From Endomychus coccineus (Eukaryota; Arthropoda; Insecta; Coleoptera; Endomychidae), in contig OY294070.1 in the NCBI GenBank assembly GCA_958510875.1, forward strand, positions 9,858,001 through 9,922,000: a stretch of DNA of 64,000 nucleotides. The letters are read 5' to 3'. This document shows, piece after piece, positions 55,085-64,000 of this stretch. Position 1 is the stretch's first letter, and each line of letters starts with the position of its first letter. The notes under the pieces were generated by a model. That model did not search any database, had not been told where the DNA came from, and saw only the letters and a program-made list of their open reading frames with translations. Both the position numbers and the translations under genes were made by a program.

Positions 55085-55200
55085 GTAGACAATGGAATGA
55101 TAGACAAGAAAATAAAAGTGCATTTCGATGCAATGAATTTACCTTTTTGGATATCAGCCATGTCCAAGACGAAATGTAAACTATGTCGTTATATTATGAA
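55085..55200 (+). pseudogene. Possible piggyBac-type C-terminal fragment
   Basis: HFDAMNLPFWISAMSKTKCK then LCRYIMNRVNLI has the spacing of the cysteine-rich end of piggyBac-type transposases (CKLC after a W-rich segment), but only two cysteines are seen. Weak. Confidence 0.25.
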
Positions 55201-55345
55201 CAGGGTCAACTTAATAGCATAGTCTCGGACCCCAAAATGTCTTTTAAATACGAAAATTCAATTCAAAAACAAACAGGTACTCTCAGCTGTCGTCAGCTAC
55301 GAGCGTCTGACGTGCGACGTACCAAAGGAAATTTTCTACCTACTT
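55180..55345 (+). repeat. Repeat shared with 45235-45385
   Basis: Inverted relative to its partner inside mariner insertion B. It contains TTAATAGCATAGTCTCGGAC, CTCTCAGCTGTC and CGACGTACCAAAGGAAATTT. Confidence 0.8.
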
Positions 55346-55409
55346 ATTCCGCATATGAAAACAAAATTTCGCCTTTTCAATCTATGGTATAGAAATATGT
55401 CGAAAATAC

Positions 55410-55870
55410 ATCAATCTGGGACCTAGAACTGACGCTGGGAGATTTTTCTTGCGATATGTGGCTGGAAAATGTACTACACAACATTTAAAAGCGCCTTCAT
55501 TCCTTGGTCTATCTCCAATGCTGGGGGCGATATTATCACTATCTAGCGTGACGGTGGTTGGAAACCGACTACGATAGCGGAAAGTCATATTGAAGAATCA
55601 TTGTCCAGCAAGAAGGCAATTGCTTAAAAAATCCAGGTCCAACCTAATATCAGCGAAGTTGTGGGCCCTTGCAGTCCTTTAGAAACTTATCGAGTGAAAA
55701 TCCCGGTCAAAATGACAAGATTGTTCTTGAGATAAATGTTAATGTTAATGTTAATATTGATAATAATTCTAAAGAAAATGCTATAAAATCGAAGCGTGGT
55801 ATTATGAATTATAATCCACTAGTGTATATTAGAAAGATTCTAATTCATGGAAAACAGACGTATTAAATCT
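55410..55870 (+). pseudogene. Second Crypton-like tyrosine recombinase fragment
   Basis: The plus strand gives LGPRTDAGRFFLRYVAGKCT, then SISNAGGDIITI, a stop, RDGGWKPTTIAESHIEESLS and SKKAIA. It aligns with GADIINLKRHGGWSSYQVPE and GYIEDSVQNKIDIANKI at 25158. The conserved H before GGW is D and the putative nucleophile Y is H, so catalytic residues are lost. The arginine-containing segment between GKCT and the end is deleted. The tail includes a TTAATG-repeat giving NVNVNVNIDNN. Confidence 0.65.
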
Positions 55871-56559
55871 TTCTAATGTAGTGGTCGTGGATAAAAGTAT
55901 TTAACGAAATAAAATTTAACCAACATTAACGAATGAAGGAAGACAAATGATCACATATTTTTTCTAGTTTTGAAGAATATGTATTGTTATGATTTCATTT
56001 CCTAAACAACAAAAATGATAAAATTAGAACTTACCGAACATTGAAAATCAGAAAAGATTAATAAAAAGATATTATATGGAATTAAAAACAATATTAAAAG
56101 TTAAATAATAGTTAGTATAATATAATAAACAATGTAAAACAAAATAAACAACAATGTAATTAGAATTAGAAGTGTAAAACAAGAACTTCAGTGAAAGTGA
56201 ATAAACGTACAGTGTTACGAAGACAGAAATCATAATTAAAATGATTACAAAAACTATCATGAGATAGCACAAACTATTGAAAAATGTTATAGATATAAGT
56301 TAGGATTAGTAAATTTGAGTTATATAATGTTAAAGAAATGTTATTGATATGTTATATTATGTATTAGTTTTTAAGAATGACAACTGCCAAATTTATAATA
56401 ATTATCGGAATAATCATATTAATAAATACCTAATCATAGGTTATCTTATACCAAAGTGTGTGGAAAAATGTAGGCAATATGAATTTAAAAAGAAGGAATC
56501 ATCATCATTTAAAATAAGTTGAAAATCTCCAATAATTCAAAATTTATAGAATACTAAAT
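55871..56559. other. Unassigned AT-rich DNA
   Basis: Very AT-rich with no gene or repeat recognised. Confidence 0.4.
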
Positions 56560-56770
56560 TCTGATTGGTCGAGGCGATTTTATAAACGTCAGACTAGTAA
56601 CAATGTAATACTTCTGTCAGTTTGCAACAATCAACAAAGCATTCTTGATAGGTAAACTAAGCACCTCATTGGTTATTTTTGAAAATACTTGGCGTCCTTT
56701 TTGAAGGCCTATAAAAGGCATCTGAAGACAAGCCAAGTTAGTTAGCCATCAACATCTGAAGAGTCAAGGT
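56560..56770 (+). promoter_or_regulatory. Promoter-like block: CCAAT, TATA box and initiator
   Basis: CTGATTGGTCGAGG (reverse CCAAT) at about 56560, a TATAAA at about 56580, then GGCCTATAAAAGGCATCTGA at 56707-56726 followed 25-30 bases on by AAGTTAGTTAGCC. This is the best TATA-type core promoter in the window. No ORF follows, so it could be the promoter of a non-coding RNA, an LTR, or a gene whose coding exons are further away. Confidence 0.4.
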
Positions 56771-58467
56771 ACTCAAGCAACTCTTAAAGTTTCCATAACC
56801 TTAGATTATTGGATAAACATCGGAGAACCCAAGTGTTCCAGTAGCTTCGTAAGGTTGAAAGTAACCGAAGCAAATAAATAATTTCTACAAGTCAAGTAGT
56901 GTTCCAAGTCTCCGAATAAAGGTTAAAGGTAACAATAACCTACAATTCATAAGTAACATCGAACGATAGCCAGCCTTCGATAAAGTTCCAAACATCATTA
57001 AATAGTTTTGTATCTTTAATAAAAAGAATAAAACTAAGTTAACAATTTTCAAAAGTTCCTGATTTCAAAAGAAGTAACCAAAATAGTTTACCTGTGTTTA
57101 TTGTGTATAGCAAAGAAATTGTGTACGGTTAAAAGTGAATTATCAAATTAAATAAAAAGATCAAGCCAATTGAACATTGCCTACATTTTAAAACATATTC
57201 TTGGATATAAACTAAACGTTTAAAAGTTTATTTATTATTTCTCCATTGTATTATTATCTGTCTGTAAATCTGAAAGAAAGATTGTAGATTATAACTTTGT
57301 AAACAAATATTAATAGTAAATAATTTTGAGGTTAGATCATAGATCTATATATGAACATAACATTAAAAATTGATACCAGAGATAAATTAGACTCATAGAA
57401 ATTTAAATATAAAAGTTTTTAACATTCAAAGAACATTGTGTTTAATTCCATAGATATAACATAAAAATGTAAAAGTTCATTATTTAAATCAAACAAACAT
57501 TAATAAAATTAAGAATAAATAAGGGAAAGCTAACCGGTAGAATTTAAAGTAATATCATTTCATTAATTGAAAAAAAAATAAAAAATTAAATCAAAATAAA
57601 AACTCGGTAAGGAGTTTTTATATAATAATATATATATAAGTTTGGAGGAAAAACTTTGCAGCTTCGCTCTAAATAATTAAAAAAAAATCATTTCGCCTAG
57701 TGTTGGAGACAAATCAGAAGAGGCATCGGATATTATGGGACCGAATCAGAGCCTAGCTCTGAAAGGTATCGAAAAAGTGTATAAGCCGAAGATGAGAATA
57801 CTTAGGAGGTAGACAAGGACCAAAGATAAGGAAACAATACAAAACAAAGCCCGATTTCTTGAACATACCTTTTATATGAGACGTACCGTTGTTGGTGAAG
57901 CGACCTGTAGCGTGCGTTTCAACGTAGTTGATTTATATCATCGATAATTCCCATGAAAGACGAAAGAGTACTAGAAATTAATTGAAACAATTGTACTTAA
58001 AGCGAAGGTCCGATTGTCAGCGAGGATAATTACTATGGGTATTGGTTAGGTTGGTCTCTGTCGCTGGTTATCTGTATTTGTACGGTACAGACTACAGACT
58101 ACGTTGCATGCAAATGACTATTAGAACGTTTGAATTTGAGGAGAGTTCGTGGAAGTGCAATTGCCTTGATTCCTGATCATATCGCCGGACCTCCCTGAAT
58201 ACTGGAAACTCTACTTTATGGTGTCGCCAACATTCACAACACACCGTTTTGCGTAATCCTCGTTATTGCTTTCGCGACGTCATACTACCAAGAATCGTAC
58301 ACGCTCATTAGCAACTAATTCATGTAATAGACGTTGGTTATTTTACATTAATTATTAACTATTTTACATTATCGTTACATGTGAATTACAATAAGTAGGT
58401 ACATTATTAGCTTGCACTATGCTTTTTGTTTGTACGGGGGGGCTCAAATTCTAGCCTCATCATTAGC
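56771..58467. other. Unassigned AT-rich DNA downstream of the promoter-like block
   Basis: No coding content recognised. A transcribed but untranslated or LTR-derived region is possible. Confidence 0.35.
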
Positions 58468-58736
58468 CAGTGGCAGCTGGTACTAAAGGGCACAAGGGCA
58501 CGTGCCCATCCAACCACCAAGATAAATACAGAAAGAAATTCGTATGTAATTCAGTGCATTATTATATTCCGCACGTCAGGCGCATTGAATGCTAACGCTC
58601 GAAACTATGTTCCGGGGAACGTTCTGAAGTGTACCTATTTCAAGTATGAAAAATGGGGAGAATGGATTACATATACAAAAAATAACTAAGTTTTGTCTTG
58701 TGCCTACCCTCTTTCATAACTCACGAGCCGCCACTG
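58468..58736 (+). mobile_element. 269-bp hAT MITE
   Basis: Starts CAGTGGCAGCTGG and ends CACGAGCCGCCACTG, the same end type as the hAT copies at 14186 and 26439. The flanking 8-mers TCATTAGC (58460-58467) and TCACTATC (58737-58744) agree at six of eight bases, as in an aged target duplication. The interior shows no transposase. Confidence 0.82.
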
Positions 58737-59039
58737 TCACTATCATGTTGGAAATGAGATACAGGATCGGTTAAACTATGGATAAGTTATACAAGGTCAT
58801 TTTTTATATTTGCGTACCCACTTACGGGGGTTAATGTAAGTGACGGAAAAAAATGTAATACAAAAGTTGCATATTTCTTTCCGTATTATCTTTTAGACTT
58901 ATAGGAAAACACATGAGCATCGCATTATATTAGTGTAAACGTGTATTTTATTTTTTATTACGTCAGAATGTATTTTATTACTTTCCTTTCAGTAAATTAT
59001 ATACATTTTTCCTCTTCTCGATATATTTTTCGCCCCCAT
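58737..59039. other. Unassigned AT-rich DNA
   Basis: No gene recognised. It may be the body of the hAT element whose right end follows. Confidence 0.35.
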
Positions 59040-59091
59040 TTAGTTGTATCACGCACCCCTTGGGGGGCGCCCCACAGGTTGAGAATCACTG
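59040..59091 (-). repeat. One end of another hAT-type element
   Basis: CCTTGGGGGGCGCCCCACAG then GTTGAGAATCACTG is, reversed, CAGTGATTCTCAACC, the common terminus of a widespread hAT group. The opposite end was not found. Confidence 0.6.
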
Positions 59092-59738
59092 GATTAACAT
59101 CTTTACCGTTTCATATGTGTTATTATTAGCTATTGCTGCGTATAGAATAAATTAACTTAAAATGACTTTAAAGAGATATTATGATTTGTGGAAGCCGTAA
59201 TTAACTTCACTACGGATAATCCGTTAGATGGACGACCACTATAATCTGACAGTTGACAGTAGGTGTCTTTTCCGTTACGTGATCTGTTGTGATTCGAATC
59301 TTCGGTGTTGTTGAAATTATCTTGTTAATTACATGTAGATTGCTCGTTCGTTATCTTGAATTATTTCGCCAGAAAATTAGAACATTGACCAAGACTAATA
59401 AATTGTACCGTCAGATAAGAGAGCGCGAACGAGAACACTAACTTCTTGGTTTCCTTTTGGGTTGCCAATGACTATTGTGTTTACCTTTGTCGGCGCCTAC
59501 CGCGGTCAGTTCGTAGATACAGGGAATTCAATAAATAGTTGGGGAAAATGCAATTCGGGATTCTAGAGTCCATTTCAGATGGTTTCTTCACTTTCCTCCA
59601 AAACTGTTCAAATTAAAAATGTTTTTTCGTAATAGTTCTTAAAAACGTTCTACTATTTTGACCTATTGCAGTTTTTATTTCTTTATAGTAAAGGGATGGA
59701 ATGAGACACACCTTCTACATCTATTAGATGTACAAAAA
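59092..59738. other. Unassigned intergenic DNA
   Basis: No recognisable gene, repeat or RNA. Confidence 0.4.
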
Positions 59739-59794
59739 ATGGTGAAACGGATATTAGGATATAATGAATTTAAATGATTGAGGAAGGGAACAAG
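59739..59794 (-). repeat. PLE RT scrap at the 3' side of a LINE
   Basis: TAATGAATTTAAATGATTGA then GGAAGGGAACAAG is almost identical to 17832-17864 in the PLE RT (LVPFLNHLNSL). It joins the LINE at 59794 in the same orientation. Confidence 0.8.
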
Positions 59795-60960
59795 TGTGAA
59801 CAGATCCAGATGGTCTCATTTACCTCACCATAGCCGAGCAGCTTCTCCTCACATCTGGCAAGCAACTCGGCATGGAAGACTGTGTTGAGATCCAAAGAAA
59901 TCCATATATAGACAAGACAAGTTGAGAATTTCGGGCGACCGAGAAGTCTCGCACCTTTCACTCTATCTTTGTCGCACGATTTCCTCCCATTGTCTGCTGT
60001 AAAAGCACGCAACGAGTATTAGATTTTATTTACTCGATGGACAAAAGGATGTCATGTGACAAAGGAAGAGCGAGAAGTGCGAGGAGGACACTAAACTTCA
60101 CGGTGGCCTTTTTGCTTGAGATCCTCCATTTAAAAGGAGTACCCATCAATATATCCAGGACCGCAAATGCCTGCTCCAACTCTTAGGTATGTTCTAGACC
60201 CATCCGAATACCAAATTATGTCCTGCTTCAGCGTATGGCCGTTGTCCATTCCTCTTTCAACGGGATGACAATCTTGAAAGTTTGCTCTACGAGCCACATG
60301 GTCTTGATTCTGTCCTGTGGTTCTAGTCGCAGTCTTACAGGCGCTCCCTAGAAAGACGGGATTGATCTGTATTCCATCTCTTTAGGGATACATCGCAGTG
60401 ATAGGGGGGGCACGCCCAGCAATACCCATAATGCTGCAGTCGGTGTACTCTCCCACGCGGATATACTGCCTCTGAGGAAGACTTTTGTATTCTGTCCAGT
60501 AGTTTATGGATCGTAACAAGTTCGGTTTCCTTCCACCAAACGAGAATTGCATCAGTGAATCTTGGGATGATAGTAGCTGAGTAGATTCACATCAGTTGCT
60601 TAGGCTCCAAACATTCATGCCAATTGCTCTCTCGCACTGCCAAAAGGTTATCAAGGCATTTTGGCATATTGTTTCCAGTTGCTTTGGCCAGATTAGTTTT
60701 TTGTTCAGGATGACTTCCAGATATTCTGTCTTCTTACAACCAATTACCAATTATTAGCTTTTGCGGGATACCATGTCTCTTCGCCGCTTGCATAATTGAG
60801 CTCTTAGAGGTCCTGTTAAAGGCTCCTCTTCGTCCAAGAAGGCTTCTAGCCGATCGGAGGTTCGTCTCGGCAGATCTGCCCTTCTGATCAGCATGCTGTT
60901 CCTCGTTAAGAGGATAATGCTTCAGAGGTCCTGCCTTCAGATACCAGCCTGGAAGCATTT
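59795..60960 (-). pseudogene. LINE RT and RNase H, R1/I-like
   Basis: In minus-strand order: HADQKGRSAETNLRSARSLL, GAFNRTSKSSIMQAAKRHGI, KTEYLEVILNKKLIWPKQLE, FWQCERAIGMNVW, SLPQRQYIRVGEYTDCSIMG, then the RNase H start DIIWYSDGSRTYLRVGAG and its continuation LNTVFHAELLARCEEKLLGY. YADD is deleted between the AFNRTS and TEYLEV parts. Multiple stops and frameshifts are present. It may be of the same group as the pieces at 34640 and 41070. Confidence 0.84.
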
Positions 60961-61077
60961 CTAAACCACCAAAACTTTGCTTTTATAACCATAAAATAAT
61001 ACTCAGCGATCACAAAAACCTATAATTAGACACGTTGGACGAGGAACGAGATAGGAATTTGAAGGAAAAACGCAATT

Positions 61078-61690
61078 TTTATTCAAGGAGTAGATAAAAG
61101 GTATGAAGTGTATGAAGAACTTCTTGATATTGATAGTATTCACGGCATGACTACTGAGGAAGGTATTTTTAAATGAGTTGGAAGTGCCATTATTGAAAAA
61201 ACCCTTCGATGGAAAAACTTTAAATCTGATGGAGCCAAAAACATGTGTGATAAAAATAAAGGAGTGGTTGCTCTTATGTCAAAGGCTGTAGAAAATGATG
61301 GTGGTTCAAAACCATTAGTCTCACATTGTATCATTAATCAACAGTCTTTGTGAGGGAAATGAGTGGATTATGTCTGAAGTTCTAAAACCAATCATATCAG
61401 TTGTTAATTTCTTCAGATGTACTGGGCTGAAGCACCGATAATTCCGCGAGTTGATTGAAGAGATTGGAAAAATGACGTACCATATCATACTGCCGTACGC
61501 TGGCTTAGTTGCGGAAAAGTCCTTCTGCGCTTTTACGAACTTCGAGCAATGATCGACATTTTTTTGAATGAAATGCATCGTCCTCTTACCGAATTACAAA
61601 ATAGCGCAATTTCCAGAATTTGCTTTCTTTTAGTGAAAATTTTACCGAGACACATCACGCCATCTTATAATTTCAATACCACAGTCCGAG
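61078..61690 (+). pseudogene. hAT transposase of the GTF2IRD2-like group
   Basis: Pieces: GVDKRYEVYEELLDIDSIHG, MTTEEGIFK, a stop, VGSAIIEKTLRWKNFKSDGA, KNMCDKNKGVVALMSKAVEN, GGSKPLVSHCIINQQSLCEG, MSEVLKPIISVVNFFRCTGL and IDIFLNEMHRPLTELQNSAI. This order (TDGAKNMCG, HCIIHQ, VNFIR..LKHRQF, EMH) is known from hAT transposases related to the vertebrate GTF2IRD2 C-terminal repeat protein. Stops and frameshifts interrupt it. The zinc finger and dimerisation ends are missing. Confidence 0.82.
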
Positions 61691-61872
61691 AAAAAATTTT
61701 GTTCAAGTTAAGATTTGGTGAAATTTTCCGGGGTTTACCAGCAAAACGGACCAACTCGAGATTCGGGTTTAGTGGACCAAAAAAAAACAAATTTCGGAAA
61801 CTTTGGATTAAAACGACCCTAGCTATTCCATTTGTTATAAAAGAAATTCCATTTGTTAATTGAAAATGATTT

Positions 61873-62687
61873 TGACGTGACAACGTCTTATAATTCGATG
61901 GAGCCGACTGCACGCACGAGAAAACATGACTCATTTGCCGTTACCTCGCTCTGACCGGCTGTGCGTTACCTCGCTCTGAGGCGTTCCATTTAAGGCTTGA
62001 AGTGCAAGCGAGCTCTCCTACTTGAGTGACCGATGCGATGCTCGTGGATAGCTGCTATACAATAATACATTTACATGTTTTGGTAAGTGCAGTGAAAAGT
62101 GAATGTGGTGTCAACTGTTTATAGTAACGATAATTGCGGCGATAAAGGTAATGATTCTTTCGATATTAAATACATGTTCAGTGATATATTGTCGAATACG
62201 TGCTTTCATCATTAAAATAAATAGCATCGGTCCGCTAGTGCAGCGATTGTAGGTTATGCTATAATTGACAAAACTATAACAATAAGTTAACAGAACTGTT
62301 TCACGATGAGTAAAAAATCAATTGATTTACTATTCGATCGAAATAATTATCGAGCGTAGCTATGATTTCAAAAAATTAAAACATAAATGTTAAATCTTCC
62401 ACATATCATAACAACGTGTCTGAAATGACAGGTAGGACCAGCCATCCGTCAAAGGGAACAATTTTCTCCTATATCAAACACATTGAGGCGGGCTTTTTAA
62501 AAGCTAAATTGACATAATTGTATTTATGCGTACAAATAAATGTAACTTGATCAATTCAATTGTGATTTCCATTTACCTCCTTCTCTATATCCATACAAAA
62601 TATCTATCAAAACAAATAAAATTAAAATTTTCTTTTGAAAAATGAAACCATTCCATTAGTATTTTCTTATGACGTTGTCACGTTCAA
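61873..62687. mobile_element. Possible MITE with 20-bp inverted ends
   Basis: TGACGTGACAACGTCTTATA at the left and, reversed, TGAACGTGACAACGTCATAA at the right form terminal inverted repeats with one extra base and one substitution. GTTACCTCGCTCTGA occurs twice near the left end. No transposase is seen and no clear target duplication was found. Confidence 0.5.
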
Positions 62688-64000
62688 CTATCGTCAGTAA
62701 ACCGACTTTACAGACAACCGATTTTTTTCATTGCTTATTGATAGTTATAATCACGAGCCCCACCTTTTTTCTGACTAACGTTGTGTAAGCCACACGATGA
62801 AAAATTTTTGTGGTCTATAAAATTTCAGATTTTTTTCACACTTTTGACTGGACTACAAGTAATGCTGGCCGTTCGTCTAGCGTTGTTCATGTTTTTATTC
62901 TGCGCAATTTCCAAATTTCCTGGTTGGGGGAGAACTGCCCTCCTATGATCATACCTCGTATAACGTATTCAATTTCAGATGAAAGGTGTCGTGGAATTTG
63001 TATGTAAGAAACGTGAATTCAGTAGATTCATTATTGAGCCAATTATCCTATAATTTGTCCAATCGTCGAATCAGAAGCCATCAGACAACAAACATAACGC
63101 AATCGGAGATAAGGAAAAGGTCGAAATTCTTTCGATTCTTTGAAATCATAACTTATAAAAAGCATAATTTTTCATCCGCATAATACCTTTTGAAATATAA
63201 CGCATCTCGGCATTAAAATCTCGAAATTTACTTAAATAAAAAACCTGTAAAAAATCGAATATCATCTTAAATACCTTGACTGGTTCAAGAAGACAGGTCT
63301 ATCGGTATCTCGTTTCTCATTTACTCTCAGCTTTATTCCCAGCGATAATGTTTTCGAGGTAGTCGTGTGTTGTTAGGATGATTTTTCAAATTCAAAGAGA
63401 ATGACTGAGCCCATATTTTAAAGTCGAACGATCGGACTGTGCTTTTTCTAGCATCGTAACTGGTTTATACGGTACAGTTCGTCACATTCTAATCGAATTA
63501 TAATAATTATTTTAAACAATAGACGACCCGCGGTGCAACATATTCTAGACTTTGAATATGTATTTCTCTACATTTAAAGACGCAGGAATTGTATTCCATT
63601 GTGATGAGAATTATTTGAAATTTTTACGAAACTCGCATGTGAATAAAACGTTCGCTCTGTCTATAGGAATTGTTACCAGTTTCCTTTTTTCACACTTCAA
63701 ACGTCAAGTTCTGTTTGATGTGTCACTATTAAACAGCGTGCATCGACGTTCCACTGAATTCAGTTCCGAAAGCATTCAAAAAAGGTCCTCTTTGTTTTGT
63801 TATATCCCTATTTGAATATTTATCATTTCTCCTTCTCGTTTTCAAGTTTATCTTGATTATTCAACCAACGAAATGAATATGTCTAGGACAAAAGAGAAAC
63901 GTGTCCACTGCATATGAGTTTAGTCATCATTCATCATTCTAGAACAGCCAGGAAACAATGATAGAAGTTAGCAACTAAAGCTAAAAATCTATGTCCTTAA
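62688..64000. other. Unassigned intergenic DNA
   Basis: Short open frames on the plus strand (62810-63183, 63552-63815) have no recognisable motif. No repeat or RNA seen. Confidence 0.4.

Overview
The window is nuclear DNA from an animal and almost certainly an insect. It is AT-rich, and no row of host genes is visible. It carries CCTAA/TTAGG-type arrays, the usual insect telomere unit. Nearly all recognisable coding sequence is decayed transposable-element protein from families common in insects: mariner, hAT, Penelope-like elements (PLEs), RNase H-bearing and Jockey/CR1-like LINEs, an RTE-like LINE, IS630/Tc1-type elements and Crypton-like tyrosine recombinase. The order cannot be fixed from this sequence. 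No tRNA, rRNA, CRISPR array or complete host gene was found.

Layout. 0-8 kb: two possible last exons of an unknown gene, a 5-copy 156-bp satellite, three PLE relics and two PLE termini with hammerhead-type ribozyme motifs. 8-11.2 kb: a composite repeat with inverted flanks around three CCTAA arrays and two related units. 13.4-15.9 kb: a third hammerhead-bearing PLE terminus, then a hAT deletion derivative with perfect 8-bp target duplications. 17-24 kb: a dense mixture of LINE tails, PLE fragments, mariners and a 410-bp MITE inside a PLE. 25-28 kb: a tyrosine recombinase fragment split by a head-to-head pair of PLE 5' ends, then a second hAT copy. 29-41.7 kb: an IS630-type transposase, a long Jockey/CR1-like LINE cut by a mariner, further LINE pieces, an RTE-like LINE, and a mariner beside a LINE. 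43.4-46.4 kb: a mariner broken by two insertions. 46.5-48.9 kb: an IS630/Tc1 element with terminal inverted repeats of about 468 bp and a transposase intron. 50-56 kb: two PLEs, a LINE nested in one of them, a foldback element, a PLE-LINE chimera and a second tyrosine recombinase fragment. 56-64 kb: mostly unassigned AT-rich DNA with a promoter-like block, a short hAT MITE, a hAT end, an RNase H LINE, a GTF2IRD2-like hAT remnant and another possible MITE.

The genes do not form a pathway. The window records nested and chimeric insertions. The most notable structures are the paired PLE 5' ends that abut at the predicted ribozyme cleavage position, the recombinase fragment bracketed by inverted copies of one 12-13-bp motif, the telomere-like arrays tied to a repeat unit, and the long-TIR element. 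All identities come from reading translations by eye; no database search was run.
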